Origin: Haplomitrium mnioides
Lineage: Eukaryota; Marchantiophyta; Haplomitriopsida; Calobryales
Direction: 5' to 3'
Assembly: GCA_049999725.1 (NCBI GenBank)
Contig: JBNGIS010020600.1
Location: forward strand, 1 to 26,884
Length of the DNA: 26,884 nt
Every line of letters starts with the position of its first letter. Position 1 is the first letter of the stretch. The notes under the pieces were generated by a model. That model had not been told where the DNA came from and searched no databases. It saw nothing but the letters and a program-made list of their open reading frames with translations. Made by a program: the position numbers and the translations under genes. This document shows, piece after piece, positions 7,806 to 17,808 of this stretch.

Positions 7806-8690
7806 TCAAGTGAAGGCTTTGCAGCTTTTTTTGCTTATTGAGCTCTTGCATTCCTGTCTCCAGTCATTTGTATCCCAAATATGTAGTCTACCCGTCCAAG
7901 GTCCACTTCTCAAATGGGTTACTCAAACCATGCTTCATGTTGTGCAACAAATTCAAATAGCGTGGAATAACAGCAGTGATCATGATGATATACCTCTTTA
8001 ACTCCGAGTAGTACATGTTGTGATCGGATGTGTATCACGAATATCCACCACTTTGCAAGTACTAGTCTATCTCCTCATACCATGCTCTTGAGAACCGCTC
8101 TAATCCCTACAGAGACTTCCTAGAAGACATATATCTGGTGTTCCATATCAAGTACCTCAAACCGTGCAAGTTACATCATGCAGATCTCTTCATTAAGATC
8201 TTCATTCAAGAAACTTGACTTCACATCTATCTAATGGACTTCTTTATCCATATATGCTACAACAGCCAATTAGCAGCAGATTGACGTCAACTTCACCACC
8301 GCTAGGGCGCATGTTCTTGAAAAAAATACCTTCCTTCTCCATATATCCCTAGGCTACTAGATGTGCCTTGTACTTGGTGACTGCAACTCCAAGCTTGAGC
8401 TCCCAATACCCACTTGCACCCAATGGTTTTCTTGCCTTATGGTAAATCTCTTAGAATCCAAGTTCCAAACTGTATCAAGGGTTGGTACTTATCTTTTGTA
8501 GCCTTCTCCCACTGTTTATCATCATCCTTTTTCATGGCATGCCTTAGGCTTGTTTGTTCTTGCTCAAGAACAACTTTTGCCTTACCTTCCTATGTTCCAA
8601 GCCTAACGACTAGTCTTCAAAAATTTTGTGACTTCTTCACAGAATGCAATTCATTTTCCAATTTTCTTTAGATTCCTCCAGCATAGCAAG
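7806..8690 (-). pseudogene. Ty1/copia reverse-transcriptase fragment, heavily decayed
   Basis: Read on the minus strand from about 8690. Pieces appear in different frames: RHAMKKDDDKQWEKATKDKY, then NGTW-like FGTWILRDLP, GKKTIGCKWV, traces of ARLVAKGYMEKEG, AAYMDKEVHQMDVK-like traces, YGLKRSSRAWYE-like traces near 8080-8130, and a trace of the Y-I-x-G-x-Q region near 7890. These are the ordered landmarks of a copia RT. Frameshifts occur every few tens of bases and stops are many, so it is an old relic. It lies between the gypsy LTR (7805) and the copia LTR (8691), both of which probably cut it. Confidence 0.7.
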
Positions 8691-9044
8691 TGGTTGCCCA
8701 AAATCTAACCAGCTCTCTATTGAGACATCAAGCTCAATTAGGGTTGCTATTGGCTATGAGCCAGGCTGACATGACAGCCTGTGTGTTTTGCGTTTTCGGG
8801 TTGAACCTAATTTCAAACCCTAATTTGAGTCTTGTGATATCAACCCTAAGTTTAGTTTGTGTGGCTAAAGAGGTTAGCTTTGTGAGTATATAAAGAAGTG
8901 GGGGGCACTCACTTCATAGACACTCTTGCTTGCTTGTTTGCTGTAGAGATACTTTTGATAATAAAGTATATGAGAAGAAGTTGAATGATTAGCCTTTGCA
9001 AGTCTCAGCTACAGCTCTTTGATCTTTCTATGATTTTTTCAGCA
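8691..9044 (+). mobile_element. 5' LTR of the copia element
   Basis: It begins TGGTTGCCCAAAATC and ends TTTTTTCAGCA, about 354 bp with TG...CA ends. TATATAAA at 8887-8894 fits a promoter, with transcription from about 8920. The right end is fixed by the primer-binding site at 9045; the left end is inferred from the TG and from the end of the antisense RT relic. No 3' LTR is seen in the window. Confidence 0.7.
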
Positions 9045-9056
9045 TGGTATCAGAGC
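9045..9056 (+). other. Primer-binding site for initiator tRNA-Met (copia element)
   Basis: TGGTATCAGAGC directly follows the LTR with no spacer, complementary to plant initiator tRNA-Met. Confidence 0.93.
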
Positions 9057-9058
9057 AG

Positions 9059-9138
9059 GTTCATGAATAGAGATCAAGATTCATGAATAGAGAGCAAGAT
9101 TCATGAATAGAGAGCAAGGTTCATGAATAGATAGAGTG
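9059..9138 (+). repeat. Four 20-bp tandem repeats just after the primer-binding site
   Basis: Units begin at 9061, 9081, 9101 and 9121 with TCATGAATAGAGAGCAAGRT. The tail of the primer-binding site (CAGAGCAGGT) resembles the unit end, suggesting the array grew by slippage from that edge. The remainder, 9139-9373, is an untranslated leader without other features. Confidence 0.9.
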
Positions 9139-9373
9139 TCTGGAAAAAATTGAGTCAATCCTCGATTGATTTGGTGCTTCTTCAAAGTTGATTCCTGGTG
9201 AATCACTAATCTGATTTTATCTGCCTCAATATGATCTATTATTGTGAGGTTATTATTGTGAAGACTGAAGCATCAACAAAGACGGTTGCAGTGATTCTTC
9301 TCCTGCATATCGTGATTTCAAAGGTGGTCACAGGAAAAGACACATAGAGTTTCAAATTTCTTGATGGTTCAAA

Positions 9374-12232
9374 ATGGCAAATGGGATTTCTCAGATTGTA
9401 AGTAAGAAACTCAATGAGAACAACTATAGTGTTTGGTCTGAAAGAATGACCAACTTTATCAAAGGCAGAGGATTCTGAGATTTCATCATAGATGCTGAAG
9501 CATAGCCCGTGTTGAGTCCAAACCCATCTGCTGCTGAAATGCAAGCATTCACAATTTATATTGAGAAGGTTCATAAGTTGTTATATTGGCTTATCATCAG
9601 TGTTGATGATAAGATGATAGGATGTGTATCTGCAGCAAAGACACCCAAGGAAGCTTGGGATATTTTGAAGAATAGATATGCAGTCACATCCGATGCAATG
9701 AAGCTGACACTACAGATGGAGTTTTTCAATTTGCAGAAAGAAAAACTCAATATCAATGCCTATGCCTTGAAAATTAAATCACTAGCTGAACAGCTGGTGA
9801 ATTTAGAAGAAGATGTGAAAGAGAGTGCCATGGTGGCAGCATGCCTGAATGGATTGGGCAAAGAATACAAGCAGTTTAAGACGTCAATGAGAACAAGGGA
9901 AGGAGCTACATCATTTGCGCAACTTATTTCTATGCTTGTTGCAAAAGAACTTGACCTTGGTGGAGGAGCATTGAGTAGTCAAGGCAACCAAGAACAAGTT
10001 TTCTACTCTAATAGAGGTAGAGGCCAAGGCAGAGGCTATGGAAGAGGCGGCTCTCAAAAAAGTCGTTCAAATGAGACTATGCAAAGTCAACAACATCAAC
10101 AGTAAAATTCATATGGCAAAGGTCAGTCTAGAGGTAGGAGGAGTAATCAAGGATGCAAAGGTCAATATCAGAATCAAGGAATAGATTGTTTTTATTGTGG
10201 CAAATTAGGCCACATGGCCAGAGATTGTTATAAGAAATAGAATAATTTGAGGAACAATAGAGTTCAAGGGAACTATGCAGGTTCCAGTAAAAAAATAATG
10301 AGATATTGTTTATTATGCAACATAGGTACTCATCTGTCATTTATGAGGAAAAGAATGGTATTGGAGTTGTGTCAGATATTGAGATTCGGCACAAGCGTAT
10401 TGGGCATGCCAACATACAGAGATTGAGAAGCATGTAGAGTTCAAGAGTAGTCAATGTGCTACCCAGGTTTAAAGTGGAAGGAATGCAGAAGGTATGTGAA
10501 GCTTGCCAATTTGGTAAGCAGTCAAGGAAGCCATTTCCTCATGATGCATATGTGGCATGGAGGCCACTTGAGTTGATACACTCAAATGTATGGGGTCCTA
10601 CAAAAACACAGTCCATTGGAGGATGCACATATTATGTGACATTTATTGATGATTGTTCATGGAAGATGTGGATATATTTCATGAAGTAGAAGAGTGAAGT
10701 GTTTGATCACTTCAAGAGCTTCCGAGCAATGGTTGAAAAAGAGAAAGGACAGCCAATAAAGTGTTTGCGATCTAAAGGAGGTGGAGAATATTTCTCCATA
10801 GAATTCAGTAAGTATCTGTTGAAGGCAAGTATTAAGAGGCAACAGACTTGCAGATATACACCCCAACAAAATGGGGTTGTTGAAAGGAAAAATAGACATA
10901 TAGCAGAGGTGGCACGCGCCTTATTGAATGAGAAGAATATGCCTCATTATTATTGGGGAGAGGCAGTATCAACAACTTTCTACATTTTGAATCGTACTCC
11001 TACCGCATTGGTTCATGGAATGACACTCGAGGAGAAGTTCGTAGGAAGACGTCCAGATATTTCACATCTGAAAGTGTTTGGCAGCATTGCATATGTACAT
11101 GTACCAGCAGAAACACGCAGCAAATTGGATCCGAAAGCTAAGAAGTGTGTCTTCATTGGATATTCTCAAGAGTAGAAAGGCTACAGATGTTTCTGTCCTA
11201 CTACACGAATGCTAAGAGTAAGTAGAGATGTAGTCTTTGATGAGTTAAGTACTTGGTATGGTCCAAAAATTGAGGATGATACAATTGATGTCAAAGGCAA
11301 ACAGGTTGTTACAGAACAGGATGTGAAAGGAATATAGGTTGTGGCAGAACATAGTGGTCCACAAAGTGGAAGTAGTAGTAGCAACAGTAGTCCATGGCAA
11401 GGAAGACTGCGTAGCAATTTGGAGTAACATGCTTCAACCAGTACAACATAGGAAAGTGTTGCAGATATGACAGCATGGAATTCTCATGATGATTCCTATG
11501 GTAGTGAACCAGAGAGTATTGATGAAGAGTTAGGATTGCCTTCAGTTACAACGCTAGGTTCAAGACAATTGGAATAGAAATTCCAAGGCGTACCTATGCA
11601 TAGAAGTGAAAGAGTGAAATACCCTATTGACAGATTGGGTATTAAGGGGTTCACTGCATCTCATCATGCATATATGGTGCAGGTTTTCATGGACAAAGAA
11701 CCTGTCAAAATTGATGATGCTATCGATGATGAAAGATGGGAGTCTGCTGTGGTAGAAGATATGGATGCTCTTCATAAAAACCAAACATGGGATTTGGTTA
11801 CATTACCCAAAGAGAAGAAACCCATTTTATGCAAGTGGGTTTACAAGCTAAAGAGACATGAAGATGGGAGCATAAGCATATTCAAAGCAAGGTTGGTTGC
11901 CAAAGGGTATGCACAAACCCAGGGCATAGATTATGAAGAAACATTCAATCCGGTGGCAAGAATGACAACAGTAAGAGCAGTCATTGCATTGGCTACAACA
12001 AAATAATGGTCCTTACATCAAATGGATGTAAAGAATGCATTTTTGCATGGGGAATTAGAAGAAGAGGTTTATATGACACAACCACCAGGTTTTGTTGATT
12101 TGGAGAATCCAAATCATGTTTGCAGATTGAAGAAGGCATTGTATGGGTTAAAGCAAACACCATGTACATGGTCCAACAAGATAGGTGAATATCTTGTGAC
12201 AGTGGGGTTTTAAAGTTTTTAATGCACATTAC
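9374..12232 (+). pseudogene. Ty1/copia gag-pol, left part, with protease deleted
   Basis: From ATG 9374 (MANGISQIVSKKLNENNYSV) the copia gag frame runs with few stops to a zinc knuckle CFYCGKLGHMARDC near 10187-10228. Near 10300 the protein jumps to the pre-integrase region (IRHKRIGHANIQRL, then VCEACQFGKQ); the protease with its DTG/DSG active site is missing, as is the start of the pre-integrase zinc region. Integrase follows: IDDCSWKMWIYF, RSKGGGEYFS, YTPQQNGVVERKNR and ILNRTPTALVHG. Then comes the linker, and the RT with KWVYKLKRHEDGSI, ARLVAKGYAQTQGIDYEETF and [20 protein letters not shown]. The RT stops after [18 protein letters not shown] at the inserted LTR. Stops are mostly single-base changes. 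Confidence 0.95.
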
Positions 12233-13573
12233 TGTCAGCCGGTGCTTTGGAGCACTCAAGCAAAATGCAAGAAATCAGAAGCATCAGCGACACAATAAGC
12301 CTTGGCAAGTGTGAGGGCCTCTCAGGAGCCACGAAGTACCCTCAAACAGCTACTAAGAGCAGAGCGCATGAGTCCTGGGAGGGAAACAGGATCATGGCGG
12401 AAGAGAGGAGGAAGGAATCAGGATCGCTAGCCAGAGGAGGGGCCACCTTTCAATATTCAAAGCATGCCAGCAAGAATCTATGGGCTTCAGGAGGATGCGG
12501 GGATCGGAGCCTGGGGAGAAGGAAGAGAGACGCCACCTGTGGCAAAGCAATTGCAGGAGGAAGAGGAACGGATCCACAACAACGAAACCTGAAGGCACTC
12601 CGAAGAAAGGCAGATCGAAGGGGGCCTACAGTGGCCACAAATCGGGAAGCAAGGTTCAAGGAGAGAAATGAGAAGGTAAGATCGTCACGAGGGCAAGCAA
12701 GGTCAGGGAAGAGGGACGCCTTGATCCCGCAAGCAGGAGCGTTCTCTGCAAGGGCTGATCGATTCCTTTCATTTGAGTCCACGAATCCGGGCAGAAAGGT
12801 GGAGTCCTCGGAAGGCCCCGCGAGATTTCACGGAAACGTGGCATCCTTGGAGCACTTCGCGGGATTCCACGGACGACGTGGTAGCACCAGGAGGCCCGCA
12901 AATCTGCGGACAGGCGCCTCCCTAAGTGGGGAGCCCACTTAGTTGGGTTCCGATTCGTCTTACAACGTGGGGAGCTCGGTTAAGAGGGATCCGCGAGGAA
13001 TCCTACAAGGGAGCAAGGAAGAGGACCCGAAGCAACGACATATCGAGGGTTTGGCCGAAGGAGAACGGAAGGGTGCCGGAAGAGTGATCTATCGGAGATC
13101 CGAGAAGGGGAGTTCTGAGGAAGCCAAAATGGTGATCCATCACCAACCGACCAACGAGGAGAAGGCTGAGCCAGAAAGGGGATTTAACGCAGGTCCGACC
13201 GACAGAGGAGCAAGCAAGCGCTGAAAGGGTGATTCAATGCAGCTTCGGCATGACCAAGGGCGAGAGTTCGACGGGTCCAACCGCAGCATGTGAAAGTTTG
13301 ACAGGGGGACGAAAGGCCTTGTAGTTCCTATATCGAGCATTCAGAAAAGATAACGAAGGGAGCCTCAGGCGCATGCATAGTTCTTATCTTGAGGGAAGGA
13401 TGAAATGGCGACATCCGCACAGTTCTTAGTCGTCGAGCAGAGTAAGGTCTGCATTGGCTCTACGGATGACATGGCGAGCGCAGGGAGTCCGTGGGAGGGT
13501 TTTGGAAACGTGGCGCACTGGGGAGCAAGGTAAGATTTCCGCCGGTCAACTTTGGAAGATGGTTTGTGCGACG

Positions 13574-13606
13574 GTCCGCCTACCCCCTTGCGGGGTGGCG
13601 TCGGAC
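13574..13606. repeat. Hairpin module, first copy in this LTR
   Basis: Arms GTCCG and CGGAC enclose CC...GG and a CCCC-TTGC-GGGG core, giving an imperfect GC-rich hairpin of 33 bases. The same module recurs at 13738, 24753 and 24914. Confidence 0.75.
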
Positions 13607-13737
13607 GGCGGCCTTCGGATGACGTGGCAACGCCAGGGACCCCGCAGTAGCTCACGGGACACGCGGCAGCAGGAGAAGGGCTCATCGGACTTCGGACAAA
13701 GAGCGGGTCAACCACGGAAGGGAGAGTATGCGCGACG

Positions 13738-13770
13738 GTCAACCTACACCCTTGCGGGGCAGCGTCGGAC
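13738..13770. repeat. Hairpin module, second copy in this LTR
   Basis: The CACCC-TTGC-GGGG core is kept, but the left arm has decayed from GTCCG to GTCAA. It starts 164 bp after the first copy; in the other LTR the two starts are 161 bp apart. Confidence 0.7.
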
Positions 13771-15541
13771 GGCGATGCAGCGGGTGACGTGGCGAAATGA
13801 GGGTGACTTGGGATCTACGAGGGTATATTTGGAGATTTCGTGGACTGGGTTCCGTGGGGTGCTTCGAAACTCTGTTCCAAAGACCCCTTCAGACTTAGCC
13901 ACGAGAATCTATAGAATCTCAGCTGCAAGATTCCTCAGACTCCCCGTCAATTTTACCGTTGTACTCTCATCATCACGGGACACGCGGCGCGCGCTACTTG
14001 TTGGTTGGAATGAGATTAACAAGCGCGCATCACGCATCGTCACCTCCCAGCTCCATGGAGCTAACGGGATTAACAACCTTTCTTGGGATCGAGCTCGCGA
14101 GTTCAGCGCTTGCAAGGGGAGTATACCTTGGCGACCTTCGAATTCTTCCAGGTTGATGCACGGGCAACCTCAAGGCGCGAGGCGACTGCACGCTAAGGGG
14201 AATCGCAACGAAGGGGGGCTTGAATGAGAATTCACTAACAAGACCACGTGAAGCATAGGTACTCGCTCAAGGGGAACCAGGGGATTTAGAGGAGGACTGG
14301 GAGGAGACCCAAGTGACCTCATCCTTGCAGGCGAACCAGGGCGGAGGGTGACTGATACGGGGTCTCGATTGGATTCTGGCCGGCAATGACTTCGGGAGAG
14401 GCCACCATGGAAGGACTTGGGGTCGGCTCTGCATTTTGTGTGTAGGAGCATCACGATCTAAGGACAAGGAAATCGCAATGAGGGGCGGCTGGGGTGGGAG
14501 TCCCAGTTATGACTTTGGGAGAGGCCGCCAAGTGAGGAGCTTGGGGTTGTCTCTGCCATTCCTTGTGCACAAGTATCAGCCCAGAGTGTTCTGAGTACAC
14601 TCTGGTGTAATTCTGCAAGTGGAGCTGAGAGGGGGGGCTGCGCTAATGTCGGTGCACTACATAGTAAGACCTGTCGAGGCTCGGGGTGGAGTGAGCTACT
14701 TGCAGCTGGGAAAGTTGTCTTCTAGAGGTGGAAGTTAAAGAAACTCTCTTCCTAGCCTGAGGAAGTAAAAGCAAGGCTTCTCGCGAGGGAAGTTAAAAAA
14801 CTTTGTGGAGAGGAGGGTGTGTGGGTTGTTGGGCTGCAATTGTAAGGTAGCAAGACTCATAAAGGAAGTATTATTTAGTAGAAATCCATAGGGCCTTCAA
14901 GGACTCTGATCTCTCTTGCATATAGTGTGTAAATCGTTTGTCTATATCTGTGTAGCTAGATTTCCTTTCTGCTTTGTGTCCCCTTGATTTGTTAGATTAG
15001 TGGACATCAGATCAGTTGAGCAGACCCTGGGAACAGCCTTGGAGGGGGAGTCCCATCCCTCAACACAAGTTCTGGTATCATGGAGGTGAATGCTCTCTGT
15101 CCCTGATCCTTTAGCATAGTTAGGAATTAGATCACATTAGGATAGTTAGGATAATCTATTTTCAGTTCTGAGACAACCCTGAGAGGGGGAGTCCAGTCTT
15201 GTTGTATTATTTAGGTGTTGCATGTCACCAGCACCTATTCTGCCCCAAGCACATATAAGGTGGCAGGGTCCCAAGTTTGGACCTTTGGAATATATGGAAA
15301 GAATTACACGAATGCTGGGTGTGATGAGTGTGGACTGGTTCTGAATGAATGAGCTGAGTGCAAACACAAGAAGAATGAGTGGTGAACATAAGAACTGTAA
15401 GGAAGGGGAAAGTCCTTAAGGCCTGAAAACGATAACTGGTAAGGGGCCATCTCAAAAAAGAACCTGAAAGCCCGAAACATGTCCTCCTCTGCACTCAAAA
15501 CAGGGCCTGAAAAGGTTAAGGCTTGAAACAGGGGAGCAATA

Positions 15542-15790
15542 ATTACTCACTGTACATCAGAAAAAAAGAGAAAGGTACCATGCCTATACTCATTTATGTG
15601 GATGATCTCATTATGACTAGAGATAGTATGCAAGACATTATAGAGGTAAAGTTGTTATTGCAACGGAAGTTTGAGATGAAGGATCTTAGAGAGCTGAGAT
15701 ATTTTCTTTGCATTGAAGTGATTAAATCAGAGAAGGGTATCTAGGGTATCTGGATGATACAAAGGCAATATGCATTGGACCAAGAAAATA
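15542..15790 (+). pseudogene. Ty1/copia RT, right part after the inserted LTR, truncated
   Basis: The RT resumes with NNYSLYIRKKEKGTMPILIY and the catalytic YVDD box (YVDDLIMT, near 15594-15617). It continues through LLLQRKFEMKDLRELRYFL and ends about RQYALD near 15781. The frame is open to the TAG at 15742. RNase H and the 3' LTR are absent. This is the same element as 9374-12232: removing the LTR and one ATTAC restores a continuous RT order. Confidence 0.93.
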
Positions 15791-15879
15791 AGACATATGT
15801 CAAACCATATGTTACATAAGAAAATAAGAAATGTGTTATAGAAACCAAGATATATGTGTTGCAGTAAAAAATCTCTAAG

Positions 15880-16020
15880 ATGCTTCATTGAAGTTGAACC
15901 CCCAAGCCAACCAAGGCGTTAACCCTTCAATTACAATTGTGGTGTTGATATTCTTCAGTTGTAGCCACTCCCACTGCCCAAAACTTGTCTTCCAGACCAG
16001 CATATACAATGCTTTTAGCC
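15880..16020 (-). pseudogene. Possible copia integrase scrap
   Basis: On the minus strand, pieces in two frames (LEDKFWAVGVATT and NTTIVIEGLTPWLAW) resemble the copia integrase stretch F-W-A-E-A-V...T-P...AW. The match is short and frameshifted. It would be the DNA into which the LINE tail was inserted. It could be chance similarity. Confidence 0.3.
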
Positions 16021-16989
16021 TTTTTTTTTTGTTTTTTGACCAAAAGCAAACAACTTTATTTACTTTCAAGCATCAAAAGAACAACCGCGGCCAACAATCA
16101 GGCCAAGCGGCAAAATCAGCAACCATTCAATCCCTTTCAAGATCTAGTATGATAAACCAAGTTAACCCTATTCTCTCAATCCATATTACTACTAATATTC
16201 AGATTCCAGTAAGCACTGTCTTCATCACATATACAGAGAAAATGCCTAGCTCTCGAGGTTCTGTCAACGGTTTCAAGAATGTTTTCTCTCTTCTCCTCAT
16301 TATGAGCCTTTCTCCAATCTTTACAACCATCACGCCAAGCTTTCTTTCTGTACTCAACCAGTCTCATCCAGATTTTCTTTTTCAAGCAGTATATATCCAT
16401 GTGTGACTTCTCAAAAACTATAGCATTTCTAGAAAGCCGTATGGAGTAAAAAAACTATTTCTATTAGTAAGGACCAGATCTCTTGAGCAACGACCAGTGT
16501 CTTTGGTATTTTGTCGCATATGACGCACTGTTGCCTAGTTGGCTTCCACCTTTTGGTATTCTCCCAAATGGAGAACACTAATTTGTTAATGATATTCTCT
16601 GCCCATTTCTAGATGGTGCTGATCCTAGGACAAAACCAGAAATAGTGAATGAGATCTTCCAGTAAGTCCTCCTTGCAGCAGACACAACTTGTGTCAATCT
16701 CAATTTTGTCTTTTTCTTGAAGCTCCCGATTTGCACACCTCTTTGGATAATAAGCCACATTAATGTAGCCTCTTTGGTTGATCTTCTCACATCCCATATA
16801 TCAGTTCACCTGGAGAAGTAAGTAGAGTTGATCGAACCGTGTGCTTTCTAGCATTCTGGAACTGGAATGATTGTAGATGGTCGGTCCAAGATGAACCAAT
16901 TGTTGGAAATTGGCAGCTTCACAATTTGCTGCTGGTGGATTTGAGGAATTGCCTGATCCTGCTCAGGAATTCCTGCAACACACTTCCTC

Positions 16990-17093
16990 TGTGAAGTGTG
17001 TCCCTGTAAATGTTTTTGGCTTAGCTAGTTTAGGATNNNNNNNNNNTGTGAAGTGTGTCCCTGTAAATGTTTTTGGCTTAGCTAGTTTAGGAT
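16990..17093. other. 10-N gap flanked by an exact 47-bp duplicate
   Basis: The N run is 17037-17046. The 47 bases before it (16990-17036) are repeated exactly after it (17047-17093). This is typical of an unmerged contig overlap, so the duplication is probably not biological. Confidence 0.9.
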
Positions 17094-17164
17094 TCTAGCT
17101 AGTTTAGAGGCACTTTAGGGAATGGTGATTTTTAGAGATAGTGCCATGTGGAGGCACCTGGTGG

Positions 17165-17176
17165 TGACACGTGTCA
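17165..17176. promoter_or_regulatory. Perfect G-box palindrome TGACACGTGTCA in the solo LTR
   Basis: A 12-bp perfect palindrome around CACGTG, the core bound by plant bZIP and bHLH factors. In an LTR it could serve as an enhancer; this is inference from the motif. Confidence 0.5.
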
Positions 17177-17234
17177 GCACCAAGACACTCCTGAGGGACC
17201 ATTTATGAGTCTTGTCCCTTTCATGAAATAGAGC

Positions 17235-17259
17235 AAGCACATGCATCGAGCATGTGCTT
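17235..17259. repeat. Perfect 10-bp inverted repeat in the solo LTR
   Basis: AAGCACATGC and GCATGTGCTT are separated by five bases. It may be an LTR hairpin; no function is shown. Confidence 0.8.
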
Positions 17260-17778
17260 ACTGATAGTGTAGGTGAAATATTGATTGTAGATCTTGTCTA
17301 TACTTGTGGAAATAGCCTTCTGCACCTGCACAGATTCAAGCGCCCATAGATTTTGAACAGGGCGCCCATAGAAATCCAGCCTATTAGCTGGTTTTGTATT
17401 ATGTATATAAATCTGATGAAGAGGAGCTCTAAGCATCCTCATTGCAAACCACATTTCTTGTAGCCTATTTTGTGCATTCGAGTCCAGAAGGAAGAATCGC
17501 GTCCAGCAGGGAGAGTCGTTTCTTCCTCAAAAGTGAGGTCGTATTTGTGCCTGGCAGGAGGTCGCGTTCGTAAGGAGGTTGCGTTGCATCTGGAAGCAGG
17601 TCGTGTTCCTAAGGAGGTCATGTTTTCATCTCGTGAAGGAGCTCGTGTTCGTGCTGAGGTATGGTCGCGTTTTCGTGCTGAAGCATGTCGTGTTTCGCTC
17701 TGAAGGAGGCTGCGTTTTTGCATCTGAAGGAGGTCGCGTTTTGTCCAGAAGGGGGGTCGCATCTTTCTTACTGCATAG

Positions 17779-17808
17779 GATCAAATCGCGAGCAGACGCG
17801 ATTTGATC
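17779..17808. repeat. Perfect 12-bp inverted repeat in the solo LTR
   Basis: GATCAAATCGCG and CGCGATTTGATC are separated by six bases. It is intact in an otherwise old sequence and contains CG sites that would be expected to decay if methylated. Confidence 0.85.

Larger units (their letters stand above)
12233..15541 (+). mobile_element. 3.3-kb solo LTR inserted in the copia RT
   Basis: The element starts TGTCAGCC (12233) and ends GAGCAATA (15541). It is flanked by perfect 5-bp duplications ATTAC (12228-12232 and 15542-15546), and the copia RT frame resumes on the far side. A second member at 23344-26658 is collinear over its whole length (3,309 against 3,315 bp) and ends GAGTGACA, so the end here is a transition-mutated TGACA and the LTR termini were TGTCA...TGACA. 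The body is GC-rich in its first two thirds, with repeated ACGTGGC motifs and two hairpin modules. Its last part carries GAGGGGGAGTC twice (near 15045 and 15185). It contains long open frames but none is shared as protein between the two members, so I call it non-coding. A large non-autonomous (LARD-like) element is the alternative. Confidence 0.85.

Noticed and set aside
12247-12942. 231-residue open frame
   Set aside because: It lies in the long LTR, has Arg/Gly/Ser-rich low-complexity content, and is not kept as protein in the second LTR.
13454-14227. 257-residue open frame
   Set aside because: Same LTR; composition-driven open frame spanning the hairpin modules, interrupted in the second LTR.
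15060-15075. TGGTATCATGG as a primer-binding site inside the 3.3-kb LTR
   Set aside because: The match to initiator tRNA-Met stops after TGGTATCA, the second LTR lacks it, and the duplications place the LTR end at 15541.
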